Origin: Kaistia soli DSM 19436
GTDB lineage: Bacteria > Pseudomonadota > Alphaproteobacteria > Rhizobiales > Kaistiaceae
Direction: 5' to 3'
Length of the DNA: 64,000 nt
Assembly: GCF_900129325.1 (NCBI RefSeq)
Contig: NZ_FQUP01000002.1
Coordinates: 793,844-857,843 of the forward strand
Below, in pieces: positions 33,783-42,430 of this stretch (the stretch's first letter is position 1; the number at the start of each line of letters is the position of its first letter). A model generated the notes under the pieces. That model was given only the letters and a program-made list of their open reading frames with translations, did not search any database and had not been told where the DNA came from. Position numbers and translations under genes: made by a program.

Positions 33783-34607
33783 GTGGCCGATCCGACGCGT
33801 GGCTTCGAGGCCGATCAAGACTCCTATGGCGAAGCGATCGCCGAGCCGATGCCTGTCACCCGCTATGCGGAGAACGCAGGCGGGCCGGGCTGGCTGGTTG
33901 CGCGCGGCCTTGGCAAGAGCTATCGCCGCCGCCGTGTCGTTCATTCGGCGAGCCTGGCGGTCGCGCGTGGCGAGTCGGTCGGTCTGCTCGGCCCGAACGG
34001 CGCCGGCAAGACGACCATCTTTTATATGATCACGGGGCTGGTTCAGGCCGACCAGGGCCTGATCGAGCTCGATGGCCATGACGTGACAAGCCTGCCGATG
34101 TATCGGCGCGCACGTCTCGGCATCGGCTATCTGCCCCAGGAAACGTCGATCTTTCGCGGTCTGACAGTCGAGCAGAACATCCGCGCCGTGCTGGAAGTGG
34201 TCGAGCCGGACCGTCACAAGCGTGAGGCCGAACTCGATTCGCTGCTCGAGGAATTTCATATCTCCCATCTGCGCAAGTCGCCGGCGATCGCCCTCTCGGG
34301 CGGCGAGCGGCGTCGCTGCGAGATCGCGCGGGCGCTCGCCAGCCGCCCGGCCTTCATGCTTCTGGACGAGCCGTTTGCCGGCATCGACCCGATCGCCGTC
34401 GGCGACATCCAGGCGCTGGTGCGCCATCTGACGGCGCGCGGCATCGGCGTGCTGATCACCGATCACAATGTCCGCGAGACGCTCGGACTGATTGACCGCG
34501 CTTACATCATTCACTCCGGCGAAGTTCTGATGGAAGGGCGGCCCAGCGACATCGTGGCCAGCCCCGAGGTCCGCCGTCTTTACCTTGGCGAGCAGTTTAC
34601 GCTTTGA
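33783..34607 (+). CDS. lptB: LPS export ABC transporter ATP-binding protein LptB
   Basis: ATPase that powers lipopolysaccharide extraction through LptFG. Walker A is GPNGAGKTT, the signature is LSGGERRR, Walker B MLLDEPFAGIDP, and the H-loop ITDHN. The C terminus matches LptB (YIIHSGEVLMEGRPSDI). The start is uncertain: GTG at 33783 (274 aa, GGAG 12 nt upstream) allows the N-terminal extension common in rhizobia, while ATG at 33849 gives 252 aa but has no ribosome site. rpoN follows, the usual order. Confidence 0.94.
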   Translation: MADPTRGFEADQDSYGEAIAEPMPVTRYAENAGGPGWLVARGLGKSYRRRRVVHSASLAVARGESVGLLGPNGAGKTTIFYMITGLVQADQGLIELDGHDVTSLPMYRRARLGIGYLPQETSIFRGLTVEQNIRAVLEVVEPDRHKREAELDSLLEEFHISHLRKSPAIALSGGERRRCEIARALASRPAFMLLDEPFAGIDPIAVGDIQALVRHLTARGIGVLITDHNVRETLGLIDRAYIIHSGEVLMEGRPSDIVASPEVRRLYLGEQFTL

Positions 34608-34682
34608 AGGCGGCCTCGCTTGCGGTACCTAAAGGGTCGGCAAGCAAGAGTTGGACCAGTTTCCTGAGGCCGCCGCGTACCA

Positions 34683-36236
34683 ATGTCGCTTTCTCCGAAA
34701 CTTGAGTTCCGGCAGACCCAGTCTCTGGTGATGACGCCGCAGTTGATGCAGGCGATCAAGCTGCTTCAACTCTCCAATCTCGATCTGATCTCCTATGTCG
34801 AGGCCGAACTCGAGCGCAATCCGCTGTTGGAACGCGACGAGCGCGAGGACGGCGACGATATCGATGCTGGACCGGGCAAGGCCTCGATCGAAAGCGAAGG
34901 GTTCGCATCGGCCGATGTCGGCGATGCACCGGGCGACTGGATGGAGACTCGCCTCGAAACATCTCCGGACTCGATTGCCGAGCGGCTGGATACGGATCTG
35001 TCGAATGTCTTCCCGGATGATCACGGCCAGGCAGCCGGGGAGCCGATGGCCCCGCCGGGCGGCGATCCCTGGTCGACCCAGCCCGGCCGCCAGCAGGCGA
35101 GCACCGAGGACTACAATCTCGAAGCCTTCGTCGCCGAGGAAAAGTCACTCGCCGATCATCTTGCCGATCAGCTCGGCCTGGCGGTCACCGATCCGACCAT
35201 GCGCCTCATCGGCCACGCGCTGATCGACGAGGTCGACGAGGCCGGCTATATCCGCACGGATATCGGCAGTGTCGCGGAGCGACTTGGCGCGCCTATGGCG
35301 CTGGTCGAGCAGACGCTGGAGATCCTGCAGGGCTTCGAGCCGACCGGCATCTGCGCGCGCACGCTCACCGAATGTCTCGCGCTGCAGCTCGCCGACCGCA
35401 ATCGGCTCGATCCGGCCATGACGGCCCTGATCAATCACCTCGATCTTGCGGCCAGACGCGATTTTTCAGCCCTGAAGCGCATCTGCGGCTGCGACGACGA
35501 GGATCTCGCCGACATGCTGTCGGAGTTGCGCGCCCTCGATCCGAAACCAGGTGCCTCTTTCGGCTCGACGCCGGTGCAGCCCGTCGTACCGGACGTCATC
35601 ATCCGTGCGGCGCCCGACGGCAGTTGGTTGATCGAGCTGAATTCCGAGACGCTGCCGCGTGTCCTCGTCAACCAGACCTATCTGGCGAGCGTCAGCCGGC
35701 CATCGAAGCAGGAGGGGGAAAAGGCGTTTCTCGCCGATTGCCTTCAGACGGCCAACTGGCTGGTGAAGAGCCTGGACCAGCGCGCCAAGACGATCCTGAA
35801 GGTCGCGACCGAGATCGTCCGCCAGCAAGACGGCTTCCTGACCCATGGTGTGCGCCATCTGCGACCGCTGAACCTCAAGACGGTTGCCGAGGCGATCGGC
35901 ATGCACGAGTCGACGGTCTCGCGCGTCACTTCGAACAAATATATGGCCACCTCGCGCGGCATCTTCGAGCTGAAATACTTCTTCACCTCGGCGATCGCCT
36001 CCTCGGAGGGTGGCGAGGCGCACTCGGCCGAATCCGTGCGCCATCGCATTCGCAGCCTGATAGACGCCGAAAGCCCGGACGATGTCCTCAGCGACGACAC
36101 GCTGGTCAAGCTGCTGCGCGATGCCGGCATCGACATTGCGCGCCGGACCGTCGCGAAATATCGCGAAGCGCTCCGCATTCCCTCGTCCGTGCAGCGCCGG
36201 CGCGAAAAGCTGGCTGAGGCGACGGCGGCGCGCTGA
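34683..36236 (+). CDS. rpoN: RNA polymerase sigma-54 factor
   Basis: 517-aa sigma factor. Region I is the glutamine/leucine-rich start (MTPQLMQAIKLLQLSN, about residues 18-33), region II is acidic, and region III holds the core-binding and HTH parts with the RpoN box ARRTVAKYRE at about 486-495. It recognises -24/-12 promoters and needs AAA+ activators. It lies between lptB and the hibernation factor gene, with ptsN close by, as in many proteobacteria where PtsN modulates nitrogen-linked control. Confidence 0.97.
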   Translation: MSLSPKLEFRQTQSLVMTPQLMQAIKLLQLSNLDLISYVEAELERNPLLERDEREDGDDIDAGPGKASIESEGFASADVGDAPGDWMETRLETSPDSIAERLDTDLSNVFPDDHGQAAGEPMAPPGGDPWSTQPGRQQASTEDYNLEAFVAEEKSLADHLADQLGLAVTDPTMRLIGHALIDEVDEAGYIRTDIGSVAERLGAPMALVEQTLEILQGFEPTGICARTLTECLALQLADRNRLDPAMTALINHLDLAARRDFSALKRICGCDDEDLADMLSELRALDPKPGASFGSTPVQPVVPDVIIRAAPDGSWLIELNSETLPRVLVNQTYLASVSRPSKQEGEKAFLADCLQTANWLVKSLDQRAKTILKVATEIVRQQDGFLTHGVRHLRPLNLKTVAEAIGMHESTVSRVTSNKYMATSRGIFELKYFFTSAIASSEGGEAHSAESVRHRIRSLIDAESPDDVLSDDTLVKLLRDAGIDIARRTVAKYREALRIPSSVQRRREKLAEATAAR

Positions 36237-36328
36237 CGCGTGATCGGGTCATTTGCGGTTTCCCCTTGCCTCGGCCTCGACGGATGCCCAGCTTCAAGAG
36301 ATGATGGTCGGGACAGCCGGGGGTTTCC

Positions 36329-36357
36329 TTGACTTCCGAACCGGCCGTCACTAGAAG
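36329..36357 (+). promoter_or_regulatory. Putative promoter of hpf
   Basis: TTGACT, a 17-nt spacer and TAGAAG, 163 bp before the hibernation-factor ATG in the 283-bp gap after rpoN. It would let the gene be induced independently of rpoN. Otherwise this gap contains no gene. Confidence 0.5.
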
Positions 36358-36519
36358 GGCGCGGCGCCGGACGGTGTGTTGGGCCTCGGACTGGAGAGAA
36401 CTCCGGCCGTTTGTAGGGTGGGTCCAGACGCACCGAAACGGCAACGTGCCCGACGGGGCATCGGCTCGCCTTGCGGACCGAGCCTCGGATCGCAACGACG
36501 TCCAAAGGGTACGTGCTCC

Positions 36520-37113
36520 ATGACTCTCCGCATTTCCGGTAAGCATATCGAGATCAGCGACGCCTATCGCACGCATGTCGAAGGCCGGGTCGGTGCCGTC
36601 GTCGAGAAATATTTCGACGGAGGTTTTTCCGGTCGTGTTGTGCTCGAGCGCGACGGCGCGGGCTATCGGGTCGATTGCGCATTGCATCTCGACAGCGGAC
36701 TCGACCTCCAGGCCGAGGGGCGCGGGCACGAGATCTATCCGACCTTCGAGCAGGCCGCGGAGCGGATCGAGAAGCAGATGCGACGCTACAAGCGGCGCCT
36801 CAAGGATCATCACCACGACAGCCGCGTTGTCCCGGATGCGGATGCGAATTACGTCGTGCTCGCCGCGACCCCCGACGAGGACGAGGAACTCGCCTCGGAT
36901 TACAATCCGATGGTGATCGCCGAGGAAACGAAGTCGTTGCGGACGCTGTCCGTGTCTGGCGCCGTGATGGCAATGGACCTTGCCGATGCGCAGGTGGTTG
37001 TGTTCCGCCATGCCGGGCACGGCGGCGTGAACGTCGTTTACCGTCGTCGCGACGGCAATATTGGATGGATCGACCCGGCAGCAATCGCCAAAGGGGATTC
37101 CGTCAGCCTGTGA
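36520..37113 (+). CDS. hpf: Ribosome hibernation promoting factor, long form
   Basis: 197-aa protein in two parts: an N-terminal RaiA/HPF domain (residues 1-105, MTLRISGKHIEISDAYRTHV) that sits in the 30S tRNA channel, and a C-terminal domain (about 140-195, GAVMAMDLADAQVVVFRHA) that dimerises 70S ribosomes. Length and layout are those of long HPF, which makes 100S particles in stationary phase. AAAGGG precedes the ATG. A strong hairpin separates it from ptsN. Confidence 0.93.
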   Translation: MTLRISGKHIEISDAYRTHVEGRVGAVVEKYFDGGFSGRVVLERDGAGYRVDCALHLDSGLDLQAEGRGHEIYPTFEQAAERIEKQMRRYKRRLKDHHHDSRVVPDADANYVVLAATPDEDEELASDYNPMVIAEETKSLRTLSVSGAVMAMDLADAQVVVFRHAGHGGVNVVYRRRDGNIGWIDPAAIAKGDSVSL

Positions 37114-37136
37114 TTCCGCTTAAGGTGGAATAACTG

Positions 37137-37163
37137 CTCGGCGCGCTCCAGTGGCGCGCCGAG
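37137..37163 (+). other. Stable hairpin between hpf and ptsN
   Basis: CTCGGCGCGC (37137-37146) pairs perfectly with GCGCGCCGAG (37154-37163) around a 7-nt loop. It is followed by GAGGCGG, not by a U tract. It may reduce read-through into ptsN or protect the hpf mRNA end. Confidence 0.55.
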
Positions 37164-37212
37164 GAGGCGGGTTACGCACCCAGGGTTTGAACAAGGCATT
37201 TTGAACCAAGTC

Positions 37213-37680
37213 ATGGACCTAAGCGATCTCATCAGCCCGGATACGATCATCCCGGCGCTGAAAGCGAACGGCAAGAAGCAGGCTTTGCAGGAATTGGCAG
37301 AGCGGGCTGCGCGCCAGACCGGTCTCGACGAGCGTCAGATCTTCGACACGCTGCTGCAGCGTGAGAGGCTGGGCTCGACCGGGGTCGGCAATGGCATTGC
37401 CATTCCGCACGGCAAGATCCGATCCCTGAAGCGAATCCACGGCATCTTTGCGCGCCTCGCCAAGCCGATCGATTTCGAATCGCTCGATGACCAGCCGGTG
37501 GACCTCATCTTCCTGCTGTTGGCGCCTGAAAGCGCTGGCGCGGATCATCTGAAGGCGCTCGCCCGCATTGCGCGGCTGCTGCGCGAGCCTGGCCTTGCGG
37601 CCAAGCTCAGGGCCTCCAGCGACCAGACGGCGCTCTATGCCGTGCTGACCGGCGACGCGGCGGCCTCCAACGCCGCCTGA
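37213..37680 (+). CDS. ptsN: PTS IIA-like nitrogen-regulatory protein PtsN
   Basis: 155-aa EIIA-Ntr, phosphorylated on H66 (GIAIPHGKIR) by the nitrogen PTS chain. It signals nitrogen and carbon state to potassium transport and other targets. The ATG at 37213 gives the normal MDLSDLISP opening. A TTG at 37201 with AAGG close upstream is an alternative that would add four residues. It is downstream of rpoN and hpf as usual. Confidence 0.94.
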   Translation: MDLSDLISPDTIIPALKANGKKQALQELAERAARQTGLDERQIFDTLLQRERLGSTGVGNGIAIPHGKIRSLKRIHGIFARLAKPIDFESLDDQPVDLIFLLLAPESAGADHLKALARIARLLREPGLAAKLRASSDQTALYAVLTGDAAASNAA

Positions 37681-37769
37681 ACAAGCGCCGCCGCCTTCAA
37701 TCAGACCGAAACCCGACATAGACTTGCGCTCTCGTTGAGGCGATATCGTCATGACGCGTGAGGGCTTCG

Positions 37770-38324
37770 ATGCGGCGACTGCTGGTTCTGTTGGCGGCCT
37801 GGCTGTGCCTTGCCGGGGCTGTGGCGGCGCCTGCGCCATCGCAACCCGTATCCGCCAGTTCCTTCGAGGCGACATTCGAGGGGCTTGCCATCGGTCGCGG
37901 CCGATTGCGCAGCCGGGCGATCGGGCTCGATCGCGGTTTTCTCGTCTGGACGACAGGTCGTCAGAGCAAAGATGCCTTCGTTCTCGACCAGTTCTTCCGC
38001 TTCGATGACGGCATGACGGACCGACGGACCTGGCGCTTTCGGAAGTCGGGTCCGGGAACCTATGTGGGAGAAAGGCAGGATCTTGCCGCGCCGGCCAAAG
38101 TCCGTGTCGAGGCCGATGGCGTGCGCCTCTCCTACGACATCTGGCTGCGCCGGCGGGGGAAACCGCCGCTGAAGCTGCATTGTGAGGACCGCATCACCCG
38201 TCTCGCCTCGGGCGCGCTGCTCAGCCGCGGCACCATCTATCGCCTCGGCGTGCCGCTCGGCAGCGTCGAGACGCATCTCATTCCCGACACGCGCCGGCCG
38301 ACTACTTCAGGGCGCCAGCCGTGA
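37770..38324 (+). CDS. DUF3833-like exported protein
   Basis: 184-aa protein with a cleavable signal peptide (residues 1-21, ending AVAA). The mature part has the DUF3833-type pattern LDQFFRFDDGMTDRRTWRF followed by YVGERQDL and, near the end, GTIYRLGVPLGSVETHLI. The family's function is unknown; a lipocalin-like fold is possible. GAGGG precedes the ATG; the frame also opens at a GTG at 37758. Its last 23 bp overlap the 3' end of the convergent permease gene. Confidence 0.72.
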   Translation: MRRLLVLLAAWLCLAGAVAAPAPSQPVSASSFEATFEGLAIGRGRLRSRAIGLDRGFLVWTTGRQSKDAFVLDQFFRFDDGMTDRRTWRFRKSGPGTYVGERQDLAAPAKVRVEADGVRLSYDIWLRRRGKPPLKLHCEDRITRLASGALLSRGTIYRLGVPLGSVETHLIPDTRRPTTSGRQP

Positions 38325-39114
38325 GCCCGCTGACGATCTTGCGCTGCAGCAGCACGAAGACCAACAGGATCGGCGTCACATAGATGACCGAATAGGTCAT
38401 GATGCCATTCCAGTCGGTTGTATTCGGGCCCATGAAGTTCATCAGGCCGACGGTGGCAGTCTGGAGCGACTCCTCCGAGATCATCGAGCGCGAATAGACA
38501 TATTCGCCGAACGACTGCAGGAAGATCAGCACCGAGGTGACAAGGATGCCGTTCCGCGCGAGCGGCACCGCGATGCGCAGGAATGCGCCGAGCCGCGTCG
38601 CACCATCGACGCGGGCCGCCTCTTCCAGCTCCTTCGGGATCTGCATGAAGGAAGTCCGGGTCAACACGATAAAGAGCGGTAGCACCTTGGCCGCCTGGGC
38701 CAGCACTACCGCAAGTCGCGGCGTCGCGATGAGGCCGATCTGGTTGAACAGCACGAAGATCGGCGTCGCCATGAGCGAGGATGGCAGGACCTGCATCATC
38801 AGGATCAGGAACAGCACGATGTCCATGCCGATATTCCGGACACGGGCCAGCGCATAGGCGCAGCCCGTGCCGAAGAAGGCGGCAATGGCGGTCGTGCCGA
38901 TGGCGATGACGAGCGAGTTCCAGAGATAGCTGCTCATCTTCTTGCTGATGAAGACGTCGACGAAGTTGAACTGCGGGTCGCCTGGCCAGAAGGTCGGCGG
39001 ATAGACGAAGGTCTCGGTCGAGGGTTTGAAGGCCGTCAGATACATCCAGTAGAGCGGGAACAGGTAGACCGCGAGGAACAGGATGGCGAGGGCGAGGAGG
39101 ATGTAGCGCTTCAT
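38302..39114 (-). CDS. CUT1 sugar ABC transporter permease (MalG-like)
   Basis: 270-aa inner-membrane permease with six helices and the EAA loop (ELEEAARVDGATRLGAFLRIAVP, positions about 163-185) that docks the ATPase. The long first periplasmic loop is typical of MalG-type partners. It is the last gene of the LacI-controlled operon, 9 bp after the other permease gene. No ATPase gene is present in the cluster, so the EAA loop must be served by a subunit encoded elsewhere. Confidence 0.93.
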   Translation of the reverse strand: MKRYILLALAILFLAVYLFPLYWMYLTAFKPSTETFVYPPTFWPGDPQFNFVDVFISKKMSSYLWNSLVIAIGTTAIAAFFGTGCAYALARVRNIGMDIVLFLILMMQVLPSSLMATPIFVLFNQIGLIATPRLAVVLAQAAKVLPLFIVLTRTSFMQIPKELEEAARVDGATRLGAFLRIAVPLARNGILVTSVLIFLQSFGEYVYSRSMISEESLQTATVGLMNFMGPNTTDWNGIMTYSVIYVTPILLVFVLLQRKIVSGLTAGALK

Positions 39115-39123
39115 GATCGTGCC

Positions 39124-40026
39124 TCAGGCCCGGTGTTCATGGCGGGTGGAGCGGACATAGATCACCGCCACGATGATGACGAAGCCGAGCATGAGGCAGG
39201 AGACCGCGCTGCCTGAGGCGATGTCATAGATCTGGAACGAGAGCTGCCACGACCAGTATTGCGCGACGTTGGAGGCGTTTGCAGGGCCACCCTGCGTCAG
39301 CGAGGCGAAGAGGTCGAACTGCTGCAGCGTGAAGATGATGCCGAGCGAGACCACCGCGCCGATTGTCGAGCGCATCATCGGCAGCGTCATGTGCCAGAAG
39401 CGTTGCCATGCATTGGCGCCATCGAGCGCCGCCGCCTCGTACATGTCCTTCGGAATGCCGACGAGCCCGACCGACAGCAGGATCATGTTGAAGGGAATGC
39501 CGAGCCAGATATTGGCGATGATCACCGAATAGAGCGAAATCTGCGGATTCGAGAGCCAGAAGACCTTGCTGTCGATCAGTCCCGCCGACTGCAGGATGTA
39601 GTTGAGCACGCCGAAATCGCCGGCGAAGATCCACTTCCACACGGCGCCGGCGACCAGCGCCGGCATGATCCATGCGGCGAGGAACAGGCCGCGCAGAAAG
39701 CTGCCGCCAGGAAATTCCTGCTGGAAGAACAGCGCGAGGCCGAAGCCGATCGCGAGCTGGAAGATGATGCAAAGCCCGACGAACACCACCGTGTTCCAGA
39801 TCACCGGCCAGAAGTCGGGCGAGGCGAACAGCGACTTGTAGTTGGCCAGACCGACAAACGGCCGAACCAGGGAAGCGAGACTGAACATGTCCACTTCCTG
39901 GAACGACATGATGATGTTGTAGACGAGCGGGAACGCCGAGAAGACCAGCAGATAGGCGAGCGCCAGCAAGGCGAGCGTGGCATCGAAGCCATGGCCGTCG
40001 CGCATGGTGCGTAAGAGGGCCGACAT
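39124..40026 (-). CDS. CUT1 sugar ABC transporter permease (MalF-like)
   Basis: 300-aa permease with six helices and the EAA motif (MYEAAALDGANAWQRFWHMTLP, positions about 199-220). The ATG at 40026 has CGGAG 9 nt upstream; a longer frame to 40071 lacks one. It pairs with the MalG-like gene to form the channel. A terminator-type hairpin lies between it and the binding-protein gene upstream, so it is probably made in smaller amounts. Confidence 0.93.
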   Translation of the reverse strand: MSALLRTMRDGHGFDATLALLALAYLLVFSAFPLVYNIIMSFQEVDMFSLASLVRPFVGLANYKSLFASPDFWPVIWNTVVFVGLCIIFQLAIGFGLALFFQQEFPGGSFLRGLFLAAWIMPALVAGAVWKWIFAGDFGVLNYILQSAGLIDSKVFWLSNPQISLYSVIIANIWLGIPFNMILLSVGLVGIPKDMYEAAALDGANAWQRFWHMTLPMMRSTIGAVVSLGIIFTLQQFDLFASLTQGGPANASNVAQYWSWQLSFQIYDIASGSAVSCLMLGFVIIVAVIYVRSTRHEHRA

Positions 40027-40097
40027 GGCGCTGACTCCGGAAGGCGTGGGATCGAAAGGGCGGCCGCGCATCGAGGGCGCTGGCCGGCTGCGAATGG

Positions 40098-40132
40098 AAA
40101 ACGGCCCCAGACAGCCTGCTGCCGGGGGCCGT
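40098..40132 (-). terminator. Intra-operon terminator between binding protein and permease genes
   Basis: On the minus strand ACGGCCCC and GGGGCCGT (40132-40125 and 40108-40101) form a perfect 8-bp stem followed by TTTT. It lies 5 bp after the binding-protein stop. Partial termination here would give more binding protein than permease, a common pattern in sugar importers. Confidence 0.75.
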
Positions 40133-40137
40133 CTCTG

Positions 40138-41358
40138 TTACTTCTTGACGATGCCGTCGATCGTCGTCTGCGCCGTGTTGAGCGCGGTCTGGGCGTCGGC
40201 CTGGTGCGTCAGCGCCTGCTGGATCGCGGTGGAGATCGCCTTGGAGATCTTCGCCCAATCCGGCGACGGGCCGCGTGCGCGGGCATACTTCATCGACTCG
40301 ATGAAGACAGCATATTCAGCCGGCCACTTCGGATCCTTCACATCGACCGGGTAGGACGGCACGAAGCCGAACTCGTTCCAGACGCGCGGCATCTGCGAGT
40401 ACATGTATTCGAGATACATGAAGGCTTCCTTCGGATGCTTCGACTTGGCGAAGATCACGTTGTTGCCCTCGCCGAGCGCCGAGGCGCGGGCATCGCCTTC
40501 CTTCTCGATCGGCAGCAGCGTGACGCCGACATCGAACTTGGCGTCCTTCGACATGCGGGGCAGTTCCCACGGGCCCGAGATGGCCATGGCGGCATTGCCG
40601 GCATTGAAGGTTGCGAAGGAGTCGTACTGACCGCGGATCAGCGTGTCGGGCGAAGCGAGCTTCTCGTCGATGATCTTCTGCCAGAGCTCGAGCGCCTTCA
40701 CGGCACCCTCGCCATTCACCTTGTCGAAATTGCCGCCGGTCGACTGGATCCACGGCAGGAACTGGAAGGTGCCTTCCTCGTTCGCATTCGCCGAGAAGGC
40801 GAGGCCGTAGACGTTCTTCGCCGGATCGGTCAGCTTCTTGGCCGCGTCGTAGAGATCGGCCCAGGTCTGCGGCGGCTTTTCCGGATCAAGGCCAGCAGCC
40901 TTGAACATGTCCTTGTTGTAGTAGAGCGCGATCGTGTTCGAGCCGCGCGGCAACCCGTAGATCTTGCCGTCCCATGTGACGGTCGAAAGCGGGCCCGGGA
41001 AGATCTTCGAGGTGTCAACGATCTTCGAGTCCTTGAGATAGGGCGAGATGTCGAGCAGCGCACCCTTCGAGGACAGGAACGGCGTGTTCGGATTGTCGAC
41101 ATAGGCGACGTCAGGCGCCGTGCCGGTCGCGACCGCGCGGGTGATGTCGTTGGCCCAGTCGGCGAACTCGACATGCTTGATGTTGAACTTGATGTCGGGA
41201 TGGAGCTTCTGGAACTCCTGCGCCATCACATACATGTAGCCCGGATCCGACTCGCGATCGATCGTCCAGACATCGAGCGTAACGTCCTCGGCTGAGGCGA
41301 ACACCGTCGAGCCCAAAAGCCCGATCGCGCCGGCCAGCAGCATGGCTGTCTTCGACAT
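40138..41358 (-). CDS. CUT1 sugar ABC transporter, extracellular binding protein
   Basis: 406-aa periplasmic binding protein. The signal peptide is residues 1-23 (cleavage after ASA), the mature protein begins EDVTLDVWTIDRESD, and IKHVEFADWANDITRAVATG is a typical family 1 segment. TGGAGG precedes the ATG. It is followed by a terminator-like hairpin and two permease genes. With the sugar oxidoreductase and isomerase upstream it probably binds a sugar or polyol that these enzymes process; the identity is unknown. Confidence 0.93.
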   Translation of the reverse strand: MSKTAMLLAGAIGLLGSTVFASAEDVTLDVWTIDRESDPGYMYVMAQEFQKLHPDIKFNIKHVEFADWANDITRAVATGTAPDVAYVDNPNTPFLSSKGALLDISPYLKDSKIVDTSKIFPGPLSTVTWDGKIYGLPRGSNTIALYYNKDMFKAAGLDPEKPPQTWADLYDAAKKLTDPAKNVYGLAFSANANEEGTFQFLPWIQSTGGNFDKVNGEGAVKALELWQKIIDEKLASPDTLIRGQYDSFATFNAGNAAMAISGPWELPRMSKDAKFDVGVTLLPIEKEGDARASALGEGNNVIFAKSKHPKEAFMYLEYMYSQMPRVWNEFGFVPSYPVDVKDPKWPAEYAVFIESMKYARARGPSPDWAKISKAISTAIQQALTHQADAQTALNTAQTTIDGIVKK

Positions 41359-41440
41359 ATTTTTCCTCCACGTTTCAAGTTCAAGAGACCGTAGCGCCCC
41401 CTCCAGGGCATCAAGCGCGCCGCTTGAAGCAGCGCGCCCA

Positions 41441-41462
41441 TCGCCGGCTGGAAGGCCGGCGA
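41441..41462 (-). other. Hairpin between isomerase and binding-protein genes
   Basis: TCGCCGGC (41441-41448) pairs with GCCGGCGA (41455-41462), loop 6 nt, overlapping the first bases after the isomerase stop. A second small stem, TCAAGC/GCTTGA, lies just downstream at 41411-41427. No U tract on either strand. Possibly an mRNA processing or stability element. Confidence 0.4.
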
Positions 41463-41469
41463 AGATCGA

Positions 41470-42375
41470 TCAGGCCGGATCGGCGACGAAAGCCGCGCCG
41501 CCACGCGCTTCCTTCAGATAGTTGAGCGACCGCACCTGCCCCGTCATTTCGAGGGCGTTGCGGTAAACCGGATCATGCCAGCCTTCGATGTCGATCGTGC
41601 CTTTGAAGCCAGCGAGGCGCAACTCGCTGATGACACGCGTCCAGTCGCTGTCGCCGAAGCCGGGCGAGCGCATCTGGACGAAGGGATACTTGCCGAAAAT
41701 GCCGTTCTCGCGAATGACGTCCCAGCGAATGGTCGCGTCCTTGCCGTGGATGTGGAAGAACTTCGGCGCCCATTTGCGGATCTGCGGGATCGGATCGATC
41801 AGATAGACCATCTGGTGGCAGGGCTCCCATTCGAGCCCGATATTGTCGTCTGGCGTCTCGTTGAAGATGAGCTCCCAGGCGTCGGGGTTGTGGGCGATGT
41901 TCCAGTCGCCCGACGCCCAGTTGCCGTCCATCGCGCAATTCTCGAATGCAAGGCGTATGCCCTTGTCGGCCGCGCGCTTCGCAAGCTCGCTCCAGACTTC
42001 CTTGTAGCGCGGCAGGCTTTCCTCGAGCGGCCGGCCACGCACGCGGCCGGTGAAGCCGGCGATCGTCTTGGCGCCGAAGAGATGGGCATTGTCGATCAGT
42101 GTCTTCCATCCCTCGAGCGTCTGGCGGTCGAGATCGCCGTCCTCGAGCGGATTGCCGAACATGCCGAGCGTATCGATGACGACATCACGGTCGCCGATGG
42201 CTTCCTTGAGCTCCGCGGCCAGCTTCGGAATGTCCTTGCCGCCAATGGTCTGCCAGAAGAAGGGCTCGATCGACTCGAAGCCGAGCGGCAGGATCTCGCG
42301 CACATAGGCGGCCGGATCCGGCAGGTTGCCCTTGATCATGGTGCCGATGCGGATGTCGAGAAGAGGATTGGTCAC
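41470..42375 (-). CDS. Sugar phosphate isomerase/epimerase family TIM-barrel protein
   Basis: 301-aa AP-endonuclease-2-like barrel. Metal-site residues are expected at the barrel ends: E of LAFENCAM, E and H of LEWEPCHQMVY, H of FFHIHGKDA and E of IDIEGWHDP, an E-x-D/H-H-E set as in xylose isomerase-type and inosose enzymes. It follows the Gfo oxidoreductase gene in the operon, a pairing seen in inositol and keto-sugar pathways. The exact reaction is not decided by sequence. Confidence 0.88.
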   Translation of the reverse strand: MTNPLLDIRIGTMIKGNLPDPAAYVREILPLGFESIEPFFWQTIGGKDIPKLAAELKEAIGDRDVVIDTLGMFGNPLEDGDLDRQTLEGWKTLIDNAHLFGAKTIAGFTGRVRGRPLEESLPRYKEVWSELAKRAADKGIRLAFENCAMDGNWASGDWNIAHNPDAWELIFNETPDDNIGLEWEPCHQMVYLIDPIPQIRKWAPKFFHIHGKDATIRWDVIRENGIFGKYPFVQMRSPGFGDSDWTRVISELRLAGFKGTIDIEGWHDPVYRNALEMTGQVRSLNYLKEARGGAAFVADPA

Positions 42376-42430
42376 CAGCTGCTCCTTGATGGTGGGTCGG
42401 GGCCGTCGTCGCCCTCAGGGGCGGCAGCTC

